A stretch of 64,000 nucleotides of DNA from Pegea sp. RAD2-039 (lineage: Eukaryota; Chordata; Thaliacea; Salpida; Salpidae), in contig JAQGEQ010000048.1 in the NCBI GenBank assembly GCA_034620365.1, positions 1,798,001-1,862,000 of the forward strand, given 5' to 3'. Below the pieces are notes generated by a model. That model worked only from the letters and a program-made list of their open reading frames with translations. It did not search any database and was not told the DNA's origin. Numbering within the stretch: the stretch's first letter is position 1; each line of letters starts with the position of its first letter. The translations under genes and the position numbers were made by a program. Below, one piece after another: positions 40,964 through 55,725 of the stretch.

Positions 40964-42479
40964 CTAACGTGTCCGTCTAGTGAGTTGCTGTAATTCTTTA
41001 TCAGCTTTCAGTTTTTCTCTTCTAGATTTGGATTTTTTATCAGTGGTTTTCAAATTTGAACGAAATAGTTTTTCTTTTTCAGATTCCTTTAAGAAGTATG
41101 GCGTTTTACCTTGGGCGACCTGAATAAAAATACAGTTTAATAACACATTTTACATTTATCTATGTAAATAAAGTAGCTATTATTCCATAATTAAATGACT
41201 CTGATATCACATTTAATAAATATTTTCAAATTAAAAAATTTTTTTCATGTAAAATATATTTTGCACATTAATAACAGATAACAAAAACAAAGAAAGATAA
41301 ACCTTTGAAATCAATATAAAATTCATATAAAATGTAAAAAAACTACTAAGCTAAAATAAAACTATTTAAAACACTATAAGTAAATATAATTTTAAAACTT
41401 TCAACTTTGTTTTAAAATAGAATCTAAATGATACTATACAAAAATAAATAGCAAAAACAGCAAACTCAAAAAGCTAAACAACTAATTTTAGATACAAATT
41501 CCATGTTTTCAAACAAACCTTCTTCTTTTCTTCTTGTTTCCATTCTTTTTCTAATTTATTTTTTTCCATTCGTTGTTCTTTAGCTTTTTGCTGCTGTTGT
41601 AATCTACCTAATAAATAGGTCAATTTTTCTTTTTTTTCAGCAGTTTTAGCAAAACGCAATTGCTTTTGAAGCTTTTTTTTCTCTCTCTGTTTAATGTCAT
41701 CTAAAAATCCATATCGTTTATCAAACACTTCTTGATTGAACTCAGAGCCACATAATGCATCAAATCTTGGATCACGTGATTTACTTTGAGTTGGTAAGCT
41801 TATAGCCTTCTGTTGGATAAAAGCATTTATTTTTATGAAAAGTAGGTAAAGAAATCTAGGATAGTTACAATAAAATATAAACTAAATATAAATCATTTTC
41901 TATTTTAGAATAACATTTTTTACCATAAAAATACATTAGTACTTAAAAAATTCTTTCAACATTAAAATTTGTGGGAGAAAATTGGACTAATAGGTATTTC
42001 TATAATTATTATAAAAATTTATCACAATATAAAGCTCAAAACATATTAATTCACATTATAATAAATGTTAAGTAATTAAGCTCAAACTAATTTAAATCTA
42101 AACAAACTACATATGAAAAATGTTTAAGATTTCTTTTGAGATATCATGAAATAACATAGAATACCTTTTTTTGCGCAAATCTTTTTTTTGATGATATCTC
42201 TTGAGGTTTATGCTTAGTCTTTCTAGCTTCAATATTAAACGAATTTGATGGCTTAATTTTCATCTTTTCTTCTAGCTTCTTTAAGCCAATCTTATCTCTT
42301 TGTTTAATTAATTCTTCCATACTCATAATACCATCACCTACATAATCAGTTGTTTTGTCATTTTTTGTACCAATTTGTTCATCTTCAAAACTGTCTTCAT
42401 CAGAACTTTCATCCGAGGTGTTATATTGACCAAAACTCTCTAAATTGCAACCTTCTTTGCCATTCAGCTCCATTTTCAA
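40964..42479 (-). CDS. RRP36: RRP36-like rRNA-processing protein
   Basis: Nucleolar component of the early 90S pre-ribosome needed for 18S rRNA maturation. Exons: 42479-42165, 41809-41519, 41119-40964; 762 nt, 253 residues, all phase-0 junctions. Visible: an acidic N-terminus (SDESSDEDSFEDE), a Lys-rich middle, the family signature SRDPRFDALCG...FNQEVFDKRYGFLDDI at the start of exon 2, a long charged helix (REKKKLQKQL, then Gln/Lys/Glu-rich), and the C-terminal KTPYFLKESEKEKLF followed by a basic tail ending RRTR. Length and layout fit human RRP36. The first exon is poorly conserved, as in the family. The start is the first ATG of the open frame; a second ATG is two codons later. Confidence 0.92.
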
Positions 42480-45286
42480 TAAATTTTATAAAATGTCTTT
42501 CAATTTAAAGTAAATTATATAAACCCTAAGATAAGTATTAATTTTAAAAAATAAAAGTAAAAGATGTAATGACTTTATTTTATAAGGCACAAAGTGCAGT
42601 AACTTATTCTATGCATAAAGCAAAAAGTGTTTTAATTATATTTATAGTATAAATTGCATATTTATTTATATGGGCATATAAATAATAAAAATCAAATAGT
42701 TTTATTTATAACAATGTTTATAATAATATATTAATAGACTTAACTGAAATACTTAAATATAAATTTTCTTTATTCAAAGTTTATAAAATAAAAACAAAAC
42801 AATTTTTTTCGAAAAATAATATACTTTATAATAAGAATATAAATATTAGAAATTTTAGGTCAAATTCTATTCTACACTTTTTTTTAAATTTTAGTATTGA
42901 ATAACTAAAATAACAATTTAACTAATTTATTTACAAAAATTAAATAGTTCAAACTTAAGCTGAAATTAACAAATTTTTCTTAAATATCACAGATTTTTTA
43001 AAAGTAGATGACACTTAAACACAGAAGTTAAATAGAGAAGGACACTATCGTTATATTTTATGTTCATTATGTTTCAAAATGTTAAACTAAATTGGACTAT
43101 TATAAAAAATTCATCGAAAAATATAGCTCATTTGGTAGTAAAAAGATTTACAAGATATATAGTTTGTTTTAGTCATTGATTTTGTTTTGTAAATCAAGGA
43201 ATCATATATATAATATTAATATATGTAATTAAAAAATGTTAGCTGTTTTATAAATTTTCTCGTGGGATAAAAAACATTTTGAACTTCTTATAAATTCTGG
43301 TAACATCGATATAAATGTTGAGATTTTAAAAGTTTAATAAAAAAAAATAACTTAAAAAATATAATTCTAGTTAACAAACTTTTTGCAGAGACTGATTTCT
43401 ACTGAATGGAATGTAGAGGTACACACGTTTTTTTTGTCAGCAAATGAGGTTAATCAGTGAATTTTATTAAACACTCTCATTAAATGAGTAAATAAAGTTG
43501 AGAATAGGTTTGAACTGTAAATATCATCGTTTTCATATTTAGGAAATATGAGTAGGATTGCTTAGACATGTAAAAACTTGGTTAGTCTAGCTAACTTAAC
43601 TCTCTCATGGTTAAAAAAAAACTACATTTAGTATTTTCATATTATCTATTTTCAAGTTTTAATTTTGATTGTCTTTTTTAGTAAACAAATGTTTAGTGAG
43701 TACTTATGCGACAAGTTAAAGTGCATTAAAAACCCAGGTAGAAGAGCCTTGTTAGCCTGTTTAATGACACCACTTCAAAGAAACACAAAACTCCGATTTT
43801 AAAATTTAATTGTTTTTATAAGTTTTTACAAATAAGTTTTTATAATTTTTGACTATTGTCATAGCATTAGTTAGAAAACTAAAGTAAATTTAGAATTTGT
43901 AACCGATGTTAATCATTGAGTGTTACTCATCGACTTCAAAACTGAGATTTAAAAAAAGCAATAAATAAACTTCTGGTTACAGCAACTTGATATAATACTT
44001 TAGAAATAAAAAAATCTTGATGTAACTACTTTATGACATCTCTATCGATTTTTTTTGAAAGAATCAAAAAGTTTTTACATGAAGATTTATAACTAAATTC
44101 AAAGTGAAAACATCAAAGATTGATGAAGTGGATTTGATTGCTGCGTTGATTTATTAATCGCATCGCAAGATTACTTTAACGGACTACATACGCGGTTGCA
44201 AAAGCAATAGTACTTTCAATACAATAGTTCTCCTCAGGTTTTAAAAAAGCTTATGTCTTAGTAAGCATTACTCATCATTTTCTTGTGAATCATTTAGACG
44301 GCAGCTTTTTAGATTTAATTTATTTTAAAACATAAGTAGAAGCTTGGTGAAAGTAGTAAATAGCCAGTAACTAATACTTCTAGTAAAAAATGTTATTGTA
44401 GACTCCGTATGATAGCTTTCGTATATTTGATTGATCTATACAATTTGTGAATAGAATTTGAAGGAATTAGGTAATCAGTGTGATATATGGAAATATTCGA
44501 ATCAAAGCTTTTCTAATAATAAATTTTAGATACCGTTGCACATTTGTAGCAATAGTATGGTATCATGGTTGCTATAATAATTAGTATGGTAATCAGCTTA
44601 CGCATACAAGGTTTGTTTATGATTTAATGGCCATTTTAGACGTCTTAATCAACAACTTAAATATATTACTATTTTGCAAATTTCATCTTTTTTAATGAAT
44701 TTTAGTTAAAAGAATTATGATATTTATATTGTAATTTGCAATTTTTGAAAACATAAAAATTTATTTAATATACGCTACTCAAAAGTACAATATGAAGTCA
44801 GCTGATGTCATGAATTACATGTTTTTTTACATTTGATTGTGATTTGAATAGCATTTTAGCCTTTAAGCGAAAACATTTAATGATTTTAATTGCAACTATC
44901 ACTTTATTGTTGGTCAATATTAATTGCATCTATTATTTTCATAAAATGTTTATAACTTAGTAGTAAGTTTATATAGCAGATTTCTTGTTTTTTATGAAAA
45001 CTAGTAAACAATTTAAATTTTTAAATCATCACATAAAAAACAACTTATCTAGTATTTATTTGTTTACAAACCTTATATGAAATGCCCATTATTTTAAAGA
45101 ATTTTTGTTTCCATATACAACATTCTTTTGAAATAGTTTAATATTTTATACATTATCTGAATTCATGAATTTAATGTGATTTCTTTGATATAAAATTAAT
45201 GATATTTTAGGCCCTTGTATACAACTTGCTATAAATTTACTTATATAAATCTTGACTGTTTTAACTTTGAATGACAAATAAACAAA
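42480..45286. other. Intergenic region between RRP36 and ABTB1
   Basis: 2.8 kb between divergent genes. No coding exon is recognised. A less AT-rich patch around 44100-44260 and another at about 44540-44610 may be regulatory. The rest is simple AT-rich sequence. Confidence 0.45.
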
Positions 45287-46741
45287 ATGTCCACAAGACA
45301 AAAATCACTATTTAAATATTGTAAAGAAGGAAACTTGACTAAACTTCAGCATTTGATGGATGACTTTGAAATTGATCTCAATATAAGAGACCAATGGGAT
45401 AGTACTCCACTTTATTATGCTTGTCTTTGTGGACACACATGTGTTGTTGAATATCTTCTACAAAAAGGTTCTAGATGCATGGAGAATACTTTTGATGGAG
45501 AAAGATGCTTGTATGGTGCATTAACTGATGAAATTCGAGGATTGGTTAGAAATTGGAAGCAAGTGAATCAAGCTGGATTAAAACGTGATAGACATTATGA
45601 GCTATTAACATGTTTATTGAATAAGTATCCTTATAGTGATGTTAGATTCATTGTTGAGGGAAAACAGTTTAATTTGCATAAATCAATAATGGCTGCCAGA
45701 TCCTTGTACTTCAATCAATCTTTTTTAACAAAATGGAGATATTCTACAACTATTGTAATAAGAAATCATAAACTGAAAAAGTCATCATTTTCTGCCATCA
45801 TTCAATACATTTATACTGGTAGAATGGATGTAGAACATCAATATTTAAATAATGTAAAACATCTTGCAAAAAACTGTAAACTTAGTTTATTGCTGGAAGA
45901 AATATGTAAATCAGAAGCTAGAGTTAATAAGTTAAAAAGATTAAAACCTTTTTTACAAGATAGAGTGCAGATTTTTAGTGTTGAAAGTAAAAACTGTAAA
46001 ATTCAATTACAGTCTGATTTGAGAAGTTTGGTGGATTTTGTAATTCCTTCATCATCAAATGATTGGATAGATTATGGCATCTTACCTTTTACTTGTAATG
46101 ATTTCAAACCTTTTTATTCTGATGTTTGCTTTGAAGTCAAAAATCATAGATTTTTTGCACATAAAGCATTTTTATGTACTTATTCCGAATACTTCAGAGC
46201 TAGAGTTGATGATCATTTTTCTGAAAATTCATTCGTTGATGAGCACTGTGTTCCTTTAATACATCTTAATGAAATAAGTTTGATTGCCTTTAAATCCATA
46301 ATTTTACATGCATATGCAGATGCTTTTGAGATAAATGACATAAATAGTATCTTTGAAATTCTTGCCTATTCTCATATGTTACTTATACCAAGTTTGAGCC
46401 GTCGTTGTGGGCAACGTTTAGCTCAACTTCTTGATGTATCAAATGTCATTTGGATTTTTAGATCAGCCAAAGCTTATGAATTAGATCGACTTGAGGATAA
46501 ATGTATAATGTTTATGGCTAAAAATCTGGAAAAACTGATTACTTGTGAAGAATTTTCTCAACTAATAATAGAGGATGCTTTAAATGTTCATGATAGACAA
46601 GAAACTGATTCTATACCTTTGGTGGATGATATACGTCATCTTATGTCTGAAATGCCAAAATCATTGAGTGATTTAGAAAGCATCAAAAAACTGTTACAGT
46701 CTCTTGAAACTTTGTTGTCTCGTTTAGGACTTGATTGCTAA
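45287..46741 (+). CDS. ABTB1: ABTB1: ankyrin repeat and BTB/POZ protein
   Basis: Cytoplasmic BTB protein, probably a CUL3 ubiquitin-ligase adaptor; described in man as BPOZ, a PTEN-linked growth suppressor. A single exon of 484 residues with end-to-end family similarity. Ankyrin region 1-90 (RDQWDSTPLYYACLCGH, NTFDGERCLYGAL); BTB-1 about 114-200 (YSDVRFIVEGKQFNLHKSIMAARS); BTB-2 about 275-360 (YSDVCFEVKNHRFFAHKAF); BACK-like tail with RQETDSIPLVDDIR and the C-terminus LGLDC, identical in the vertebrate protein. Length matches the family (about 478). The ATG at 45287 gives the expected N-terminus. The intronless CDS is unusual beside the 12-exon PCMTD gene about 1.1 kb downstream on the same strand. 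Confidence 0.96.
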   Translation: MSTRQKSLFKYCKEGNLTKLQHLMDDFEIDLNIRDQWDSTPLYYACLCGHTCVVEYLLQKGSRCMENTFDGERCLYGALTDEIRGLVRNWKQVNQAGLKRDRHYELLTCLLNKYPYSDVRFIVEGKQFNLHKSIMAARSLYFNQSFLTKWRYSTTIVIRNHKLKKSSFSAIIQYIYTGRMDVEHQYLNNVKHLAKNCKLSLLLEEICKSEARVNKLKRLKPFLQDRVQIFSVESKNCKIQLQSDLRSLVDFVIPSSSNDWIDYGILPFTCNDFKPFYSDVCFEVKNHRFFAHKAFLCTYSEYFRARVDDHFSENSFVDEHCVPLIHLNEISLIAFKSIILHAYADAFEINDINSIFEILAYSHMLLIPSLSRRCGQRLAQLLDVSNVIWIFRSAKAYELDRLEDKCIMFMAKNLEKLITCEEFSQLIIEDALNVHDRQETDSIPLVDDIRHLMSEMPKSLSDLESIKKLLQSLETLLSRLGLDC

Positions 46742-47823
46742 TTTTGTTTATTGATGAAAACAATCTCCTTTTCATAAATTTATACTACTTTTGTTGTTCA
46801 TGTTATATCAGAAACTTTTTATCTTTGCCTAAAATTATTCTATGCTATTTCATCTATTATAATCATTATGTTATTCTAATTTACTTGTTGCCATATTAAG
46901 TGTATTTTTCATGATAATATGCAATATTTATTATTAAGTTGGTTTTTTGTTGTGGTTTTCTTTGATCTACAAATTATCCAACAAGCCTTAAAAGGTTGAA
47001 TTTGATTCATTTCATTATTGAACATTTTTTATGACCTTATCTTAACCAAGTTAACTTTTCTTTCTTTTTTATGTAACAACTCAGAAAATCTATGATAAAT
47101 AAGTCTAATGTGTTTTAAATATTAATTGGCTCAAATGTTTTGTTTATATATGCCATTTGTTAACTTATTCTTTATTTGTTTTAATGTTTTTTTGTTCTAC
47201 TCTTTTTCTTCAGATTTTATTTTCTTTAAAGGAGAGGTACCTGTTTAAAAATTTTAGCTAGCCAGACTTCTACTACAATGTTGTTTCTTTAAAATTCATA
47301 ACAACCTTTTTTTATTACTTTTATAGAACTTACTTATGAGTAAAGTTATCTTTTGTGTGTTTTTAAATATTTTATATTAAAAGTAGTTTAAATAATATTT
47401 GATTTAAATGTTTAGTAATAAACTGTAACTAACTAAATTTTTAATTTAGAATGTATTTTATGTGAAATATGTTTTTAGATTAAATCAATATGAAGTAAAT
47501 AGTCTTTAAATTTATTAATTAATATATGAAATTTGTGTGTTGAAAAATTCAAGTTTTAATTGTTTCTTTTATGTTTATGTGATCATTTCTTATTTGTTGA
47601 TAGAAAGTATTTTTGTTGTTTTGAATAATTTGATGTTTGTAGATTATTCATATATTATTTTACCTTGTAAATAAAATCTTAAATTGCCTAAGTTAAGTTG
47701 AGATAAAAAAGTTTGAATTATTTTAAAGACAAAGTTTTCAGAAAATTTAATAATTTTGCTTTTTATAAAATAGCTTATATAAATTGTATAAAAGTTGTGT
47801 TTTTAGTTATTCATCTGATTTAA
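46742..47823. other. Spacer between ABTB1 and PCMTD
   Basis: 1.1 kb between same-strand genes. It holds the ABTB1 3'UTR and the PCMTD promoter. An acceptor-like TTTTTAG ends 17 bases before the PCMTD start codon. Nothing else is recognised. Confidence 0.45.
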
Positions 47824-50988
<3,165 letters not shown>

Positions 50989-52049
50989 CGACGCCAAGAC
51001 TTTTTTGATCGTTTTTTTTTCTGATTACGATTTGTGTTTGTTGATTTGACAGTTGTTCCTTTGGTTAATTTACCAACCAAACTCAGCAAATTTGAGATGA
51101 TTGGTTAATGGTGTTAGATTTAAATGAGCTAGCCAAGACTCAACATTATTTTGCAAAGTTGACAATCCTGACAAAGCTCTTTTTTGTAGCTAATATTGCT
51201 GAAATAATGTTTGAGTGAACTTTTTGAATATCGCAGATACTTCATAAGATTCTTTTTATTTTTGTTTTCATATTATGGCCGCAGATAACAAATTATAAAG
51301 CTCTTACGGCGAAGAAAATAGTAAGACTGTGCAGACAGATAATGAAAAAACCTTAAGTATGACAATTCAACTTAAGTAATGTAAAAATAATAGAAAGAAT
51401 AATTTACAAATTTAAGTTATAAGAAAACTTTTAACATTGTCCAAATGGTTTCAACAAATTTAGAACTTATCGTAAAGGTAAGTAAGATTATTCTGAACAA
51501 ATAATTAACATAATGAGTCTATTTAAAATCATTAAAGGGAAAGGTGTCCAAGTCTGTAATGACTGTAACAAATTTTGATGTTTAAACTATCTAAAAATTA
51601 AGTTAGAGCTTGAAGGTTTATTTATTGACAGGTGAGAACATTTTTCGGTGGCGAGCTTTAAGTGAGTTCCAAAGAAAATTGAAAAGCAACTGATTTAGCA
51701 CAAGTTTTATTATAGTCGGCAAAAATGTATTTGGTGATATAGAACAGTTGACATAATCTTCGAAAAGATTAATACTGACTTAATGAGCACCACTAAAAAT
51801 CGCTTGAAACGTTATTAGTAGTGACTTGTTGTCCATCTTTAAGAAGTAGTTCAATCTAAAAGGTCATAGTATGATTGATATTAAACTATCTGAGAGTTTT
51901 ATTATAATGGGGTGTAATCGAATGTAGAAGATGCTATAATAATTAGTTGTCGGGTTATGCGTGGCAGTTGGGCTTAATGTATAGTTATTAGCTGGGTCTT
52001 GACACGAAAGGGCAAGAGCATGACAGCCGATTCATGGATGTTGGTACAT
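50989..52049. other. Intergenic region downstream of PCMTD
   Basis: No recognised gene. The PCMTD 3'UTR is at the left. The DNA from about 51,900 rightward is clearly less AT-rich than most intergenic DNA here and leads into the candidate exons at 52,050. An ATG at 51445 followed after 11 codons by a consensus donor has no matching downstream exon. Confidence 0.4.
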
Positions 52050-52459
52050 TTATCGCCTGGGTATAAGAGCAGCTCCTTTTTTACGTAGTTCTTTTTCAAG
52101 TCTTTTGTGAGGGTTTTGGTGCTTATGATTTCGGTCTTGCTGTACAGTTGGTTTGATCCAGAATACTTTTGAGAATACTGCTTTTAAGTCGTTCTCCGTT
52201 GCAGAAACTTGATTAATCTGTCTAGTTAGAATTTTTAACGTTTCATAGTGACGTCAACATATAAGAGCTGTTGAGTTTATATATTATTAATCCTTCTTAA
52301 AATTGTCGACATTTTTCCTAACTTAATCGATAAATGATCCTTAGAGCTTGGTAAGACAGAACTACTTCGACTTGGTTTATTGACCTTTTCACAGTCCCCA
52401 CGTAGATTGCTTACACTGGTAAGACTTGAACTGACATGCTTATTAGAGGTCTTGTTTAC
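52050..52459 (-). CDS. Unrecognised gene, two candidate 3' exons
   Basis: Two phase-compatible open stretches on the minus strand. Exon 52459-52323 (137 nt) follows a pyrimidine-rich acceptor and encodes a Ser-rich disordered segment (VSSSLTSVSN, PSRSSSVLPSSKDHLSI) ending at a GTTAGG donor. Exon 52221-52050 starts after CTAACTAG, completes the split codon and encodes QINQVSATENDLKAVFSKVF, then a basic tail (HKRLEKELRKKGAALIPRR) and a TAA. Joined, they give about 102 residues without stops, in less AT-rich DNA. A possible upstream exon lies at about 52,700-52,833 (LESSKSC...FIWYYITDIETFEE), and an ATG with a nearby donor at about 53,319. I do not recognise the family. It could be a rapidly evolving gene or a decayed one. 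It sits just downstream of MALSU1 on the same strand. Confidence 0.4.
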
Positions 52460-53397
52460 CTTGTACCAAAGTTAAAAAAAAATCTTTAGAATGACTCCTT
52501 ACTTTACGTGAGCATACGTCACATTATTCTTTCGATGTCTATGATTTTATGGAACAAAAATTAAATCAATCTATACACAGAAATCTTAAACACCTTATTC
52601 AAATAGTTTGATTTAAAAATGCGAAAAGTTTGATAATGCAAACCGTTACTACAAAGCTAAGCTAATTACAGGTACCTTCAATTAAAAAAGTAGAAAAAGT
52701 TTAAGTAAGAATTACTAAACCGACTTCTTCAAACGTCTCAATGTCTGTTATGTAATACCAAATAAAAATATCTTTAGTTTTGGCCTTACTGGGGAAAAAA
52801 CAACTCTTGCTACTTTCTAAGCACAAAATATATCTGTAAATAAAAATATCTTCATGATTTAAATCGAATATTCTTTTATTAATTGAACTCCATTTAATAA
52901 AAGATTTAGGGTGCTTAATTTTAATAAGGAATATACAACATATGTCGGTGTAAAGCCGGTAGTCCCACAACCTCATAAACTAAATACAAGTACACTTAAA
53001 TAAGTAAACCAGCTGCAAATATACACTATCCTAATAACTCGGAGTAATTTCAGCCAATTTTCTTTGAATTTAAAATGATTTTGTCGAATTTCTTTACAGA
53101 GTTATACAAACTTGCCTTCTAACAAGGAAACAAAACTATTGCATTGAGAATCAATGGTGAAATTTTTCAAATATAAATTTTATAAAATAAATAAAAACAT
53201 GTACATAATTCAAGTGTTAGGCGATGAGATTTTAGTCAGCATGGTCTAACTGTAATCATCTATACTTTTATTCGTACTGAGAAGACCGCCAAATATATTC
53301 ATCATTAAAAAACACGTAATTCGTCATATTTGACAAAAACCAAAAACTTAGTTATTCCTAACAGTAGAACAACTAATATAGTAAAACTGCATCAAGT
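52460..53397. other. Spacer left of MALSU1, possibly 5' part of the unrecognised gene
   Basis: Includes the open minus frame at 52701-52976, whose right part could be intronic: a TTTACAG acceptor lies inside it, at about 52834. No complete exon chain could be built, so nothing firm is called. Confidence 0.35.
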
Positions 53398-54872
53398 CTA
53401 AATCATGTAATCGTCAGCGTTAAAATCATTTTTTGAATGAGTTTCATCTTTGTTTGTTTCTGTTTTTTGGTGGTCAGACTCTAAGAAGTTAACGCCTCCA
53501 AAACTAGAATCTAAAAGTTCATCTTCAAAATTGTAGGTATCATTAGTAACTATTTTTTTCATCATGATTTGATCATCAAACTTGGATCCAAGAAGCCATA
53601 ACTTTTCCAGTTCATATCTAAAATGTTTAAGTTCTTTTTATAAGCATAAACTAAAATTGATTTGTTAGGTAATCAAAGTTCATACTTCTCTCTATGTTCT
53701 GAGAGCATAAAATGTACAACAGCATTTCCTAAATCAAGACAGATCCAACCATTATTCTGTCTTTTGCCTTCTATTTTTGAAAATGGTTGATTCTTAGACT
53801 TCATCCGTTTATAAAGAATATTTAATGAAGCCGACATGTACTAAAAACAAAAAAGGCTTTATATCTTCAACTGAATACAATTGCAGAACAAAAATATGAT
53901 AAATAAACAAATTAAACTTAAACGTTTGTATACAGCTTTCCTCTATCTTTTAATTACAAGCAAGTTACAAAAAAGCTGTTGCAATTACAACATAATAAAC
54001 CAAAAAATAAATGAATCTTAAATATATTATTAGACAAAAACTGAAATTGAAATTGATCAAGTATCAAAAAATCTTACTTCTAAATGACGCATTGAGTTTG
54101 CTGTAACAACTATAAAGTAACGAACATATTGCGCCTTTGCACCTAGTTCTATGACAGCAATATCTTGAGCATTTTCTTGAAGCAAATGCTTATATATATC
54201 ATCCAAACTCAAAGTACCTTTCATAAATTAACATAACAAAAAGCAAAAATATTTTTCTGATTAATTTGTGTGAAAGTAAATTAAACAGTGCAAAAAGCAG
54301 CTTTGATACAAGACATTAACACTTTGATGAAAGAATAGAAAAATTGTTTAAATGTAAATTAATTTGGAAAACCAAGTTTTATTGATGATAATACCTTTAA
54401 CACGCCAATTGCTATATTTCCCTGAATCAACTTTTGATAAGTTACTTTTATATTGTTGACAGCTATGAAAACTTGGATGACATTTCAGTGAAATTTTACT
54501 ATCAAAATAGAAAGATAGATATTGTAAAGATTTTAATAATTCTTATTATATCCTAATGTACATTACCTATGAAGGCAAACTTGATTCAAATTTGTAAAAT
54601 GAAACCTATTACTCATTTGATGAAGAAATTTGTTGCTCAAAGCTAGAAATGACTTATAACGCAAAGGAGACAAAGACTTTGTTGAATTATATCTGTTAAA
54701 AGATGATGAAAATGGAATCAATGCCTACATATATATATACTAAAACATATATTATATTATCTGATTTTACATAAAGAACATAGTTATAAGTCTAATTTAT
54801 TACTACTTACTTTATGCAGCAATCTATAAATATTTTCTAACACCTTGTATGAAGAAATAATCTAATTATCAT
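53398..54872 (-). CDS. MALSU1: MALSU1-like mitochondrial ribosome silencing factor (RsfS/DUF143)
   Basis: Mitochondrial assembly factor that binds uL14m on the large mitoribosomal subunit and blocks premature joining. Exons: 54872-54844, 54692-54567, 54498-54395, 54217-54078, 53840-53686, 53617-53398; 774 nt, 257 residues. The N-terminus (MIIRLFLHTRYNSTKS) is basic, hydroxylated and lacks acids, as expected of a mitochondrial presequence. The RsfS fold runs from about residue 88 to 210: DIYKHLLQENAQDIAVIEL, YVRYFIVVTANSMRHLE, KIEGKRQNNGWICLDLG, VVHFMLSEHREKYELEKLW. The tail is acidic and unconserved. The start exon is the least certain part, chosen because it alone gives an ATG in phase. It begins only 135 bases after the Pcc1 stop on the same strand. 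Confidence 0.88.
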
Positions 54873-55007
54873 TTATTAAAGCAAAATGATAGAATATAAT
54901 ATAGATTTTGTTAAAGTTTTAAAATAAAATAGAAAATAATTTAATGATCAAAAAACTAAATAATTTAGTATGTTTCAAAAAAATTACTTACAGATAATTC
55001 ATGATAA

Positions 55008-55725
55008 CTATTTATCAAATTGTTCAATGGTATCCAAAATTAACTGAATATTTTCAAAAAATGATTTTATAGATACTCTAAGGTGCTTTGGACTGGATGA
55101 TTTCCACTCACTAAAAGTAATACAATGATGATCATCTAATCATAAATTATTCCTAATTGAAGTATTTGGTTTTTATAAATGTTTATAAATATAGTTTAGA
55201 CAATTTTTAATACCAATTTTACAAATAATTAAATTTTCAAAGAAATAAATTTTCTAAATTTTTGTGATTATATTTGAAGCAAAGTTTATAATTTCATTAT
55301 TACATTTTAATTATATATAACATTAACATTTTTAGGTAAGTTATATGATATTACATTAGCTATAATTTAATATCAACCCTACTTTTAATTCATTTATATA
55401 TTTAGGTTATAGTTGAAAATAATAAAAATAAATATATTTATTCAATAAATATAACATTTTTAGCATAAATATTAAAATATAAATATTAGAAAACTTGTTT
55501 AAATATGAAGAATGTTTCTTATATTTTGAATATTTATTGTTTTAAGCTAAAGTATTTAACAAACCAAATTAGACAGTTAATGTCAACTTTCAGTGTTCTT
55601 TGAATGATTTCAGGCTTTGGTTCCTTATCCACTGATAGTGTGTTAAATACAATTTTACAAAGACGTTCAGAAGTTAAAGGAATTCTAATATTATACTTCC
55701 AAAATTCAGCTTTGTTATCATCCAT
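55008..55725 (-). CDS. LAGE3: Pcc1/LAGE3-like KEOPS subunit
   Basis: Small dimerising subunit of the KEOPS complex, which makes t6A37 in ANN-decoding tRNAs. Two exons, 55725-55565 and 55110-55008, total 264 nt, 87 residues, a normal Pcc1 length. Visible: IRIPLTSERLCKIVFNTLSV, the hallmark DKEPKPEIIQRTLKVD, and, after the intron, SPKHLRVSIKSFFENIQLIL, closing the alpha/beta fold. The intron splits a Cys codon (TG|T), and the GTTTGT donor is the one that preserves family spacing. An acceptor-like TTTACAG lies 28 bases before the ATG, and a CACGTG E-box at 55739-55744. The gene is directly upstream of MALSU1 in tandem. Confidence 0.9.

Noticed and set aside
51445-51477. ATG plus 11 codons ending at a consensus GTAAGT donor on +
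   Set aside because: No downstream acceptor gives a continuing open frame; candidate exons close within about 15 codons.
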